Assembly: GCA_018660305.1 (NCBI GenBank)
Contig: JABJKO010000300.1
Location: 1-33,475, forward strand
Length of the DNA stretch: 33,475 nucleotides
Reading direction: 5' to 3'
DNA from: Rhodospirillaceae bacterium
GTDB taxonomy: Bacteria; Pseudomonadota; Alphaproteobacteria; MPNO01; UBA2964
The notes below the pieces were generated by a model, which made no database searches, was not told the origin of the DNA, and saw only the letters and a program-made list of their open reading frames with translations. The position numbers and the translations under genes were made by a program. Shown here piece by piece: positions 7,684-16,623 of this stretch. The first letter of the stretch is position 1; each line of letters opens with the position of its first letter.

Positions 7684-8499
7684 TTAATGCGCCGCCATGG
7701 CTTGTTCGGCTTTTGCGTAGTCGAACTGTTCCGGGTCGATCTTGCCATCGTAGATCTCCTGAACGCGTTCCTCGCTAAGGGGGAAGCTGAATTCGGCATT
7801 CCGCATGGGGATTCTAAGCCGTAGCTGTTCCGCCACCAGCTGTTCCATCAGGGAGAATTGTTCGGCCGACCAGCCTTCGCTGTCGAGGCCGAGGATGCCC
7901 TCGAGCATGTGGCCGAACTCATCCTCGAACACTTTCGTGCACGCGTCTGCGATCATGTCCTCGATTCCGCCGCGTCCCTTGAGCCGCATGCCCTCGCGAA
8001 ACAGCGTGCAGTAGCCGCCCTCGGTAAACCGGCTGGCCCGTACGCCGAGACCGCCCTGATCCTTAATGTGGCGGTGGCGGGTCGCCGTCAATGCCACATC
8101 CTCGTCCCAGGTCTCCAGTTCGTGCGGGTTCATGGGCGGCGTGCCGGGGCCGCTTATTTCGTCGTATACATTGGCGAACCGGTTGTAGTGATCGAACTCA
8201 TCATGCAGCGTCTCGATCAGTTCGAGCACGTAGCCGCGATCGACGCCCCCGTCGCCAATATCAATCTTCGGAAAAATTTCGCCAAGCTCGGTGACCGGTC
8301 CCATGAAAACGCCCAAATTCTTGAAATCACCGATGCCGGTGCCGTTGAATTCCTTGGAGCATTGCCGGCGCAGCCAGAGAAGATCCGTTTCGTGGTTGCG
8401 TACCGGTGAATCCCAATAGGTCCGCACGACTTCGGCTTCGCCGGCCCAAAGGGGCGCCGCCAATTCTATCAGACGTTTCAGATTGTTGCTGAGTCCCAT
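7684..8499 (-). CDS. Ferritin-like diiron-fold protein of unknown function
   Basis: 271 residues from the ATG at 8499, preceded by GGGAG at a 7-nt spacing; the frame continues upstream but without a site. Two ExxH motifs, E101-FD-H104 (in LIETLHDEFDHYNRF) and E194-FG-H197 (in TKVFEDEFGHMLEGI), together with E96 and E160, fit the ligands of a four-helix diiron centre. I do not recognise a named family; it is longer than ferritin and may be an oxidase or oxygenase. It heads the run ferritin-like, GNAT, CmcJ-like, and is divergent from the amidohydrolase with 131 bp between the two starts. Confidence 0.75.
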   Translation of the reverse strand: MGLSNNLKRLIELAAPLWAGEAEVVRTYWDSPVRNHETDLLWLRRQCSKEFNGTGIGDFKNLGVFMGPVTELGEIFPKIDIGDGGVDRGYVLELIETLHDEFDHYNRFANVYDEISGPGTPPMNPHELETWDEDVALTATRHRHIKDQGGLGVRASRFTEGGYCTLFREGMRLKGRGGIEDMIADACTKVFEDEFGHMLEGILGLDSEGWSAEQFSLMEQLVAEQLRLRIPMRNAEFSFPLSEERVQEIYDGKIDPEQFDYAKAEQAMAAH

Positions 8500-8630
8500 C
8501 CGTGATCTCCCTGATGTGGTTTTGCCTAGGATAAAATGCTCGGCGGCCTTTGTCATCCGACCGTATGGTTATATCGGGAGGAGACCGATATACTGGCACG
8601 CACCAGAAAATTTCCACACGGAGTCAGATT

Positions 8631-9860
8631 ATGGATAGTGGCGTCGAAACCCCGAGGGAGATGTCGATAAAGGAAATCACCGCCGATACCGACACTCGCG
8701 AAATTCTCGACCACGCCCGCCAGCAGGGTATTGAGCGCAATTTCGACGACGTCTATATCTGCGACATCGATTCCCACCATGTGGAGACCGAAAGCTGGGG
8801 TGAACTCGCCGAATATATTGAAGACGAGGTCATGCGCTTTCAGGCGATCGATCACCTCAAGAACCGGACGGGATCACCTCCCTATGGTTTGAACGGCGAT
8901 CTCGGTCTGCGTTTTCAGGATGTGGGCGGACGCATTATTCATCAGGGCAAGCGCGGCGAGAAAGTCGATGATAAATCGGTTCACCGCGATGTGGTTCTCG
9001 CCCAGCGCGCCTATGAGGCCATGGCCATCGATTACACGGTGGTGTTCCCGACCCAGCTGCTCAATCTCGGGGTCCACCCCCAGTTCCATATGGAGAGCAT
9101 CCTGTCGACGGCCTATAACCGCTGGTTCGCCGAGCGCATTCTAAAAGCCGATGAGAAGCTGGGCTCCATGATCTATCTGCCGTTCGGCGACCCCGATCTC
9201 TGCTGCAAGATGGTGGAGGAGTTTGCCGGAAAGCAGGGCGTGATCGGTTTCATGATCACCTCGGTGCGTCACAAGCCGGTGCATCATAACGATTACATGA
9301 AGCTCTATGGGCTGCTGCAGGAAGTCGGAAAACCGCTCGGCTTCCATGCCGGCTATTACTGGGCCGACGAATGGACCAAGCAGATCAACCAGTTTGGCGC
9401 CATGCATGCGCTGAGCTTCGTGTGGTGCAATGTGGTTCACATGACCAACTGGATCTGGAATGGCTTGAGCGAAAAGTTCCCCGATCTTGATGTGTTATGG
9501 ATTGAATCCGGGCTGGCCTGGGTGCCGTGGCTGATGCAACGGCTTGACCACACCTATCTGATGCGCACCTCCGAGGCACCGCTGCTCAAGACGGTGCCCA
9601 GCGATTACATGCGCCAGATGCATTACACCTCCCAGCCGCTCGAGACCGACAATATGAAGGCGCTGGAACTGACCTGTGAAATGATCGATGCACCCAACAA
9701 GCTGCTCTATGCATCCGACTGGCCCCATTGGGATTTCGACACCCCGTCGGTGATCTGGGATATGCCGTTCCTCAACGAACAGGATAAGCGCAACATACTC
9801 GGTCTGAACGCCGCCAAGCTGTTCGGCCTCGAAGTGCCAAGCCATATGCAGAGCAAGTAG
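8631..9860 (+). CDS. Metal-dependent amidohydrolase (Amidohydro_2 family)
   Basis: 409 residues from the ATG at 8631, which has GGAG 7 nt upstream; in-frame extension to 8550 lacks support. TIM-barrel amidohydrolase features are the N-terminal DIDSHHVE (D47, H49) in place of a classical HxH, LGFHAGYY (H239), VVHMTNW (H270) and the C-terminal metal/catalytic Asp in LLYASDWPHWDFDTPS (D363). This subgroup includes ACMSD-like decarboxylases and hydrolases of C-N or C-C bonds. It is the only plus-strand member of the neighbourhood, and its divergence from the diiron gene suggests a shared control region. Substrate unknown. Confidence 0.87.
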   Translation: MDSGVETPREMSIKEITADTDTREILDHARQQGIERNFDDVYICDIDSHHVETESWGELAEYIEDEVMRFQAIDHLKNRTGSPPYGLNGDLGLRFQDVGGRIIHQGKRGEKVDDKSVHRDVVLAQRAYEAMAIDYTVVFPTQLLNLGVHPQFHMESILSTAYNRWFAERILKADEKLGSMIYLPFGDPDLCCKMVEEFAGKQGVIGFMITSVRHKPVHHNDYMKLYGLLQEVGKPLGFHAGYYWADEWTKQINQFGAMHALSFVWCNVVHMTNWIWNGLSEKFPDLDVLWIESGLAWVPWLMQRLDHTYLMRTSEAPLLKTVPSDYMRQMHYTSQPLETDNMKALELTCEMIDAPNKLLYASDWPHWDFDTPSVIWDMPFLNEQDKRNILGLNAAKLFGLEVPSHMQSK

Positions 9861-9863
9861 CCC

Positions 9864-11099
9864 TTAATCGGTGAGGACGTCCTTAAAAACGGCTTCCAGA
9901 CGGGCGCCCTGTTCTTCCCAGCTATAGAGGGCGAGCTTTTCCCTGTTGAGGGTGCCGGCGGTTGCCGCCTTTGGCCCCAGCGTTTGTTCGAAGGCCTCAA
10001 TGAGGTCTTCGCCCGAACCACAGCGATAAAAATCGGCGCCCATCTGTTCGGCGATGGTGGCGGCCTCGTCACTTTCGCCGGGATAGCAGAGAATGGGCCG
10101 GCCGGCGGCGAACAGTTCGAAAATTTTGTGATGGAACAGGACCGGCGCGTAGTGCAGGTGAAGATTGAGCGCGGCCCGTCGTTGTCTGGCATGAAGCTCG
10201 GCGAGGGGGATCAGGCCATGGCCTTCGATGGCACAGCGTCCTTTTAAGGGATCCGCCGCGGCATAAAACAGATCGGTATCCGCACCCGCATAAGCCACGC
10301 TGATGTGACCGGATAAATCGGCGGACTGTTGGTCGAGCCATCGGGCCAGCGACAGATAGAATTCCTGTAGCGCGTCGGAATCGTAGATACTGCCGCACAG
10401 AAGAATGCTTTTTGTCGCCGGTTCGGTGGTGGCATTTTCCGGCGGTGGCGACAGAAAGGACTCTGGAATACCGCTATGGATTGTCGTCGCCGGGATCTCC
10501 GCATTCCATCGCCGCATCATGTCCAGGTGGCTCGACGACAGGGTGGTGAGATGGGCGGCATCCCTGAAGCGGCCGGCGATCAGGCGGCGAAACGGGGCCG
10601 GGATAAAGGCCGCCCAGGGGTCTTTCTTGTCGGCGACCCAGGGACAATGGGCAACCCGCGCCAGTTCCTGGCCCATGTGCCAGCATCCGGTGTGACCGAA
10701 GACCGCCCATACTACATCCGGCTCGAACGCCTCGGAGATGACCGGCAGATAGGGGCGGGTGCCCCGGCACCAATCCTCGAACACACCGCTATGGCGTAGA
10801 AAATGCAGGGCGATGAGGCCCTGACGCAAAAGCGCGGGATAGCGTCCCTCCCTCACCGCCGGCAGGGACGATCCCGACACAAAGGGTGTGGAGATCCGGC
10901 AGGGCTCCAACCAATCATGGTCTTTGATCATTTGCGGGATACCGGCCAGTTCGGTGCTCGCGCCGGTTTGTTCGAACGGTTCGGTTAGAAGGATGATCTG
11001 ATGCCCTCTGGCGGCGAGGGCCTCGGCGAAGGCGCGTGCCCGGAGGGCGCAGATATGGGGTGTGTCCGGATGGCAGGAATTGATGAATACGATGCGCAT
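9864..11099 (-). CDS. GT-B fold glycosyltransferase
   Basis: 411 residues. The N-terminal half (MRIVFINSCHPDTPHICALRA, then FAEALAARGHQIILLTEPFE) is a Rossmann-like acceptor domain. The C-terminal half contains KSILLCGSIYDSDALQEF and HHKIFELFAAGRPILCYP, the equivalent of the nucleotide-sugar binding and E-containing segment of GT4-like enzymes. The ATG directly abuts the TAG of the amidotransferase gene upstream, so translation is coupled. It probably adds a sugar during synthesis of a cell-surface glycan. Donor and acceptor cannot be told. Confidence 0.83.
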   Translation of the reverse strand: MRIVFINSCHPDTPHICALRARAFAEALAARGHQIILLTEPFEQTGASTELAGIPQMIKDHDWLEPCRISTPFVSGSSLPAVREGRYPALLRQGLIALHFLRHSGVFEDWCRGTRPYLPVISEAFEPDVVWAVFGHTGCWHMGQELARVAHCPWVADKKDPWAAFIPAPFRRLIAGRFRDAAHLTTLSSSHLDMMRRWNAEIPATTIHSGIPESFLSPPPENATTEPATKSILLCGSIYDSDALQEFYLSLARWLDQQSADLSGHISVAYAGADTDLFYAAADPLKGRCAIEGHGLIPLAELHARQRRAALNLHLHYAPVLFHHKIFELFAAGRPILCYPGESDEAATIAEQMGADFYRCGSGEDLIEAFEQTLGPKAATAGTLNREKLALYSWEEQGARLEAVFKDVLTD

Positions 11100-12995
11100 C
11101 TAATGAACGGACGTTTTGGGCATGCCGTCGATACGGTCGACAAATCCCGCCTGCCAGGCCTCGGCGATCAGCGGGCGCCACAACGCCCAGGCAAGGTGAT
11201 CTTCCCCGGCTTCAAATCGCCTGAGACAGGCCTGCCACCAGGAAACGTTCCAATGGCCCCGCTCGGCGAATTTTCTGGTCTCCACAATGTCGCGCAGATA
11301 GGTGAGCAGGCCTTCGTTAAACCAGTTCTCCTGAGGCGGCAGGAAACCCTGCTTGCTCCACCGCGTGCGTATCCGTTCGGGAAGAATGCCCGCCATGCTC
11401 TGGCGCAGAAGGCGTTTGGTCTGCGCGCCGCCCATGAGGTATTGTGGGGGCAGCGACAGGGCGAACTCGGCGATCCGGTGATCGCAGAACGGCAGCCGTA
11501 CTTCGCGGGAATGCGCCATGGAATTACGGTCGCCATAGCGCAGCAATGTCGGCAGGTGGGCGCGGAAACTGTCTTCATAAAGAGCGTCATTCAGCGGATT
11601 GAACGGGGCAGGCGGCGGGACAGGCTTGCCGCGCTGAAGTGTCGAGGCGGCATCGGCGGTTAATCCGAAAAGAGGATCGCTTCCCTTGCCGGTCCATTGG
11701 GCGAGCAGGCGGCGCAGCGCGGCGGGCGCCCGGCGTTTCCATTCCGCCCATGCCGGGCTCAACGCCAGAGGGTATCGCTCTTTTATCGCTCGGGCTTCCG
11801 CCGCTTTCTGGTCGGCTGGCAAGGCATCCAGATAGGCCGCGAAATATTGCTCATAGCCGCCCAGCAGCTCGTCGGCGCCCTGACCATCGAGCAGCACCGT
11901 GATGCCGGCTTCCTTGGCCTGCTGAAAGACTTTCCATTGCGCGTATTGGCTGGAGCTGCCCACCGGCAATTCGTTCAGCCAGATAAAATCATCCAGCTCG
12001 TCGAGAAAGCCGTCCGCCGTCGGTTCGGTGACATGGCTGATGGTCCCCGTAGCGGACACGATTTCCTCTGCATATTGCCACTCGTCCGCGCTGGTGCCGG
12101 GGAATCTTCCGGTGAAGACATGATAGGGCGCCTCATCGCCCAAATGCTGACGGGAGAGGCAGGCGATGGAACCGGAATCCAGCCCGCCGGACAGGCAGGA
12201 TCCCACCGGCACATCGCTGCGCAGCCGCAGCCGTACGGAATCGGAAAGCAGGTCGCGGAATCCTGCGATTGCGTCATCTTCCTCCAGACCGGCAATTTCC
12301 GGGTCGGTCTTTACATCCCAGTAGCGGGAAATGCGCAGCTCCAGCGTTTCAACATCGAGAACCGCCTGCTCACCGGGCAGCAATTGCTCAATATCCGAAA
12401 AGACGGTCTGCCTCTGATCGTCGAGCCCCTGTCGTGGCATATGCAGAAACTGCATTAGAGGAGCCTGTTCGAGCGACGTCCGAATACCTTCCAGCGACAG
12501 CAGGGCCTTATATTCCGACGCGAAGGCGAAGAGGCCCGGCGAATGATGATACAGAAACGGTTTCTCCCCAAACCGGTCGCGCGCGCAGAAAATAATTTTT
12601 CGCCGCGCGTCATAAATCGCAAAGGCGAACATGCCGTTGAATTCCTGAAGGCAGGCCTCGCCCCAGGCAATATAGGCGGCGAGCAGGACTTCGCTGTCGC
12701 AGTGGGACCGCAACAGCACGCCCTCGGCTCTCAGGCGTTCGGCGATCTCCAGATAATTGTAGATCTCGCCGTTGAAGGTCAGGACATAGTGCCCGGTGGG
12801 GTCCACCATGGGTTGGGCGCCGGCGGGCGTCGGGTCGATCACCGCCAGCCGCCGGTGACCAAAGGCGATGGTGCGGTCGTCTTCATACCAGGCGCCTTCG
12901 CCATCCGGGCCGCGATGGGCTATCTGCGCCAACATGGCCTCTATCGCCTCCGTTCTGACCGGTCGGCGGGCGATGATTCCGGCTATGCCGCACAT
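11100..12995 (-). CDS. asnB: Asparagine synthase-like glutamine amidotransferase
   Basis: 631 residues. The start is fixed by MCGIAGI, since Cys2 becomes the N-terminal nucleophile of the class II glutaminase domain (about 2-210, with NGEIYN at 75-80 and D100). The C-terminal synthase domain has the ATP-pyrophosphatase loop LSGGLDS (268-274) and QGADELLGGYEQYF. It makes asparagine from aspartate or, as often in polysaccharide clusters, amidates a uronic acid or glycan. Its position between a flippase and a glycosyltransferase supports the second role. The ribosome site is weak. About 40 bp separate it from the flippase gene. Confidence 0.92.
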   Translation of the reverse strand: MCGIAGIIARRPVRTEAIEAMLAQIAHRGPDGEGAWYEDDRTIAFGHRRLAVIDPTPAGAQPMVDPTGHYVLTFNGEIYNYLEIAERLRAEGVLLRSHCDSEVLLAAYIAWGEACLQEFNGMFAFAIYDARRKIIFCARDRFGEKPFLYHHSPGLFAFASEYKALLSLEGIRTSLEQAPLMQFLHMPRQGLDDQRQTVFSDIEQLLPGEQAVLDVETLELRISRYWDVKTDPEIAGLEEDDAIAGFRDLLSDSVRLRLRSDVPVGSCLSGGLDSGSIACLSRQHLGDEAPYHVFTGRFPGTSADEWQYAEEIVSATGTISHVTEPTADGFLDELDDFIWLNELPVGSSSQYAQWKVFQQAKEAGITVLLDGQGADELLGGYEQYFAAYLDALPADQKAAEARAIKERYPLALSPAWAEWKRRAPAALRRLLAQWTGKGSDPLFGLTADAASTLQRGKPVPPPAPFNPLNDALYEDSFRAHLPTLLRYGDRNSMAHSREVRLPFCDHRIAEFALSLPPQYLMGGAQTKRLLRQSMAGILPERIRTRWSKQGFLPPQENWFNEGLLTYLRDIVETRKFAERGHWNVSWWQACLRRFEAGEDHLAWALWRPLIAEAWQAGFVDRIDGMPKTSVH

Positions 12996-13037
12996 GTCAG
13001 CATAATAGTTGTGACCGGGATAAGGAGATGGCTCATC

Positions 13038-14285
13038 TCAGCGCTCGTCGGGATCTGATTTGGCAATTCCGGCTTCGGATCTTTGCAGCATCAGCGCAAC
13101 AAACGAGAAGGCGATGAAAAAAGCAATGGAAAGTCCGATGGCGAGCGCCAGGTCGCCGGCGACCCATCCGGCCAAGGCGGCGGCAAGGGGCATCAGGGTC
13201 CCAACATATTGAATGATGCGGCCGACCAGAAACAGCCGCATCCGCCGGGCGATGGCGCAATAAGCTTTGAGGGATTCGAACAGGGCCATAAAGGTCACGG
13301 CGCCGCACATGCCGGCCAGAAGATCGGCCGACCGGGCCCAGTTTTCGCCGAACAGCCAGGGGACCAGCGGGTCGGCCCAAAGATAGGTGGCGATCCCCAC
13401 CAGCAGCAGCGGGAAAAAGGCGATCCGGATAAAGACTTTGCGCCGCGATACCTGATCCTGCGGGGTTGTCGCCCGGCCGATCCAGTTGCCCGCCAGCCGC
13501 AACATGACCGGGGCTAATAATTGGGTGGGGATCACCGCAAGGCGATGGGCCTGAAAAAACAATCCGGCAGTCGCGGCGCCGCCAAAAGCGGCGGCGGCGA
13601 GAATGAGCAGGCGCTGGTAGGCGTTATCGATCATACCGTCCAACCAGTAGGGCAGGGCCGCCCTGAAGAGGATGCGGAGTTCCGGCATCCGAATCCGCGT
13701 GAGCCGGCAGATGGTCAAACCGCCCATGGCCCACAGGATGGCCAGTTCGGCGAGGGTCAGGATAATTTCCCGAATATAAAGAACCGCCGGGCCGACGCCG
13801 GAAACGATAAGCGCGACGGCGCACAAATGGGCGATGATCGAAATGCCTCCCTCGGCGGCGGATAATTTGTCATAGGGCATGGACCGCTCATAGAACGCCT
13901 TGTTCTGATGAATCCAATGGCGAGCCGCCAGGGCGGCGACCAATGACAATTGCCAAACGGACAGCCCGGCAGTGAGAAGGATCCAGCCGCCCGCGACCAT
14001 CGCCGACAGCAGGGTCTCGATGGTAAGGACCGTGTAGTAGCGATCGCGCTGCGCTTCGATGGTCTCATCGTCCGCCCGTATGATCAGGATGTTCATCCGA
14101 AACGTGAGAAGAGAAAAGGCAAGCACGATACCGGCAAGGGCAATGGCAAAATTTCCGAAATCGGCGGGGGCAAGATACCGGACGAGAACCAGATTGGCGC
14201 CAAAGGCCACCGCGACCTGTATTATCTGGCTGACAGTCAGAAATACGCTGTGCCGGGCAATATCTGGCGTATCTTTAAGGGGCAT
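13038..14285 (-). CDS. Polysaccharide flippase (Wzx/MATE-like oligosaccharide exporter)
   Basis: 415 residues with about twelve hydrophobic segments spread along the whole protein. The opening ARHSVFLTVSQIIQVAVAFGANLVLVRYLAPADFGNFAIAL is characteristic of polysaccharide biosynthesis proteins of the MOP superfamily, which flip lipid-linked oligosaccharides across the inner membrane. The length is normal. The start ATG at 14285 lacks a clear ribosome site. It is first in the minus-strand run flippase, asnB, glycosyltransferase. No polymerase (Wzy) or ligase is visible nearby. Confidence 0.87.
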   Translation of the reverse strand: MPLKDTPDIARHSVFLTVSQIIQVAVAFGANLVLVRYLAPADFGNFAIALAGIVLAFSLLTFRMNILIIRADDETIEAQRDRYYTVLTIETLLSAMVAGGWILLTAGLSVWQLSLVAALAARHWIHQNKAFYERSMPYDKLSAAEGGISIIAHLCAVALIVSGVGPAVLYIREIILTLAELAILWAMGGLTICRLTRIRMPELRILFRAALPYWLDGMIDNAYQRLLILAAAAFGGAATAGLFFQAHRLAVIPTQLLAPVMLRLAGNWIGRATTPQDQVSRRKVFIRIAFFPLLLVGIATYLWADPLVPWLFGENWARSADLLAGMCGAVTFMALFESLKAYCAIARRMRLFLVGRIIQYVGTLMPLAAALAGWVAGDLALAIGLSIAFFIAFSFVALMLQRSEAGIAKSDPDER

Positions 14286-14417
14286 TATTCAGAGAATGTG
14301 GTCGTTGCACTTCGGAATGGCGTGACCCTGTGGCGTCTTCGCCGAGCAAGCCATAACCATGGGCGCCAGCAGACGGTTCGTCAGGGTGCTTATCCACCAT
14401 TACAGAATGATTGTTCC

Positions 14418-14446
14418 TTGGCAATTTTCCCCATCCGTAAAATACT
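14418..14446 (+). promoter_or_regulatory. Putative sigma-70-type promoter for the CgeB-like gene
   Basis: TTGGCA (14418-14423) and AATACT (14441-14446) are separated by 17 bp, about 40 bp before the ATG at 14486. It lies in the 200-bp gap between the divergent flippase and glycosyltransferase genes. Moderate match only. Confidence 0.35.
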
Positions 14447-14485
14447 GCGTGCCAGGACGCGACCGCTCATTCCAATCGGAAGATC

Positions 14486-15577
14486 ATGACCATTTATCCC
14501 GGGATCACCGTTCTTTTCGTCGGTGATCTGAACCCATACTCGAATAGCTACTCGAGACTCAAAGGGTTTCGCACCCTGTGTGGGCAGGTGGACGCCATGT
14601 CTTTTACCCGGCCGGGCGACAGCGAAACGGGGGTCGACGTCCCCTCGCCATTTTTTAGGATCTGCTGGAAGTTAGGAATTCACCTGGATACCCAGGGTGT
14701 CAATCGCTGGCTGGTGGAGAGGACGCAACAGGTGTCGCCCGCGCTTATCTGGATCGAAAAGGGCAACATGATCCATCCCCGGACCCTGAAGCGCCTGCGC
14801 GCGCTATGCCCGTCGGCGATCATCGCATCCTATTCCGATGATGACATGTATGCGTGGCATAACCGTACCTGGGCCTATCAGCGCGGGCTTCGGCACTATG
14901 ATGTGGTCTTCACCACCAAGTCCTATAATGCCGATGAAGGTGAGTTGCTGGGCTTTGGGGCCCGTAAAGTCGTCATGGTGGATAAGGCCTATGATCCCGA
15001 GGGGCACCGGCCGGTAGAGCTTTCCGTGCAGGATAGAGACTGGTTGTCGGCGGATGTCGGTTTCATCGGCAGCTACGAACGGGACCGGGCCGAAGACATG
15101 CTTTTTCTTGCGCGGAACAATATTCGAGTCCGCGTTTGGGGCAATGGCTGGGAAAAATTTCAAACCACCGAGCCCAACCTCATTATTGAACGCAGGGCGT
15201 TGGTGAACAGAGACGACAATCCGCTTTATTCCAAGGGGATTTGTGCCACAGGGATAAATCTGGCGTTTTTGCGCAAGGCGAACCGGGACCTCCATACGGA
15301 TCGCAGCATCGAGATTCCAGCCTGTGGCGGATTTATGCTGGCGGAATATTCCTCTGAACATGCCCGCCTGTTCGAAGATAGTAAGGAGGCGGTGTTTTTT
15401 CGATCACGCGATGAGTTGCTTGAGAAAATCCGCTATTACAGCACTCACGAAGAGGAACGGCTGGCCATCGCCGCGGCGGGACGCAAGCGTTGTCTGGCTG
15501 ACGGATACAGTCATCAGGACAGGGTCGCCTTTATGCTCGATTCGGTGTTCGGTGGCCCGGAGAGCGCCCCTTCGTAG
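14486..15577 (+). CDS. CgeB-like glycosyltransferase
   Basis: 363 residues. GGAAGATC precedes the ATG. The N-terminal part (ITVLFVGDLNPYSNSYSRL) and the SYSDDDMYAWHN segment fit the CgeB/spore-maturation type GT-B enzymes, which often start with VLxxGDLN. The C-terminal Glyco_trans_1_2 region has DRSIEIPACGGFMLAEYSSEHARLFEDSKEAVFF, where the sugar nucleotide is bound. It is divergent from the flippase, and the methyltransferase gene follows 50 bp later on the same strand. Probable role: glycan or lipid-linked sugar transfer in the cytoplasm. Confidence 0.85.
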   Translation: MTIYPGITVLFVGDLNPYSNSYSRLKGFRTLCGQVDAMSFTRPGDSETGVDVPSPFFRICWKLGIHLDTQGVNRWLVERTQQVSPALIWIEKGNMIHPRTLKRLRALCPSAIIASYSDDDMYAWHNRTWAYQRGLRHYDVVFTTKSYNADEGELLGFGARKVVMVDKAYDPEGHRPVELSVQDRDWLSADVGFIGSYERDRAEDMLFLARNNIRVRVWGNGWEKFQTTEPNLIIERRALVNRDDNPLYSKGICATGINLAFLRKANRDLHTDRSIEIPACGGFMLAEYSSEHARLFEDSKEAVFFRSRDELLEKIRYYSTHEEERLAIAAAGRKRCLADGYSHQDRVAFMLDSVFGGPESAPS

Positions 15578-15627
15578 CGGCGTGAGGATGAAAAAAGAAA
15601 AGCAATGCTCGTGAGCGGTTTCTGAAC

Positions 15628-16620
15628 ATGCGCCGGACCACGCTCGATATGTTGGAATGTCCGCATTGTCGATCCGACAAGGCGCTTGAGGTCACCGTCA
15701 ATGATCAGACGGAAGCTGGCGATATCGTTGAGGGCGCGCTCCGTTGCCCGGCCTGCGATGCGGTCTATCCCATTTCGAATTCCGTTCCCCGGTTTGTTGC
15801 GGCGGATGAGGATTATTGCGGGAATTTCGGTTTTCAGTGGCAGCACTGGAAGGATATTCAGATCGACCGCCTGTCCGGCCATACCCTGTCCGAGGACCGG
15901 TTTTTTCAGGACAGCCGCTGGAGCCGCGACTGGCTGAAGGGCAAAATAATTCTGGATGCGGGCTGTGGCGCCGGCCGGTTTACCGACGTTGCCGCCTGCC
16001 ACGGTGCGACAATTATGGCCTGCGATCTGAGTGAGGCCATCGATGCCTGTCGCGAAGTCACGGCCGATCACGGCGACAGGGTGGAGTGCCTGCAGGCCTC
16101 CATACTGGATCTTCCGTTTCGCAAAGGGGTGTTCGATGCGGTCTATTGCATGGGGGTGATCCAGCATACGCCCGACCCCGGGAAGGTGATGTCTTCCCTG
16201 CCGGCCTATCTCAAGCCCGGCGGCAGACTGGCCTATAATTTTTACGAAGAAGGCCTGTGGCGCCGTCTTCAGATCGTTAAATATGCGTTGCGGCTGATCA
16301 CCCCGAGACTGCCCATAGGCTGGACCCTGAATTTGTCACGCTGGATGGTGCGGCTGTTGTTCCCTCTGACCGCGGCGCTGGCCCCCATCCGCAAGATCCG
16401 GCTCCTCAATCATTTTATGCCGATCTCCGGTGTTCATTATCCGGCCCTGACAAGAGAGCAGCAATATACCTGGACCCTTCTCGACACGTTCGACTGGTAT
16501 GCGCCGCGCTATGAATTGCGCCAGCATCATCAGGAGGTCCGGGCGCTGCTCGAAGCCCAGGGGCTGGAGCAGGTCGATAGCCAGCCCGGTCTCGCCTGGG
16601 GAATGGCTCCTGACCGCTAG
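15628..16620 (+). CDS. SAM-dependent methyltransferase with N-terminal zinc ribbon
   Basis: 330 residues. A Trm112-like zinc ribbon (C11-PH-C14 and C40-PA-C43) is followed by a class I methyltransferase domain. Motif I is ILDAGCGAGRF at 108-118, the acidic residue D133 binds the SAM ribose, and VIQHTPDP (177-184) is the post-II segment of the Methyltransf_11 type. The C-terminal part has hydrophobic and basic stretches and may contact the membrane. Methylation of a sugar, lipid carrier or quinone-like substrate is possible; the glycan neighbours favour the first. It ends 3 nt from the convergent glycosyltransferase gene. No strong ribosome site was seen. Confidence 0.85.
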   Translation: MRRTTLDMLECPHCRSDKALEVTVNDQTEAGDIVEGALRCPACDAVYPISNSVPRFVAADEDYCGNFGFQWQHWKDIQIDRLSGHTLSEDRFFQDSRWSRDWLKGKIILDAGCGAGRFTDVAACHGATIMACDLSEAIDACREVTADHGDRVECLQASILDLPFRKGVFDAVYCMGVIQHTPDPGKVMSSLPAYLKPGGRLAYNFYEEGLWRRLQIVKYALRLITPRLPIGWTLNLSRWMVRLLFPLTAALAPIRKIRLLNHFMPISGVHYPALTREQQYTWTLLDTFDWYAPRYELRQHHQEVRALLEAQGLEQVDSQPGLAWGMAPDR

Positions 16621-16623
16621 GGG

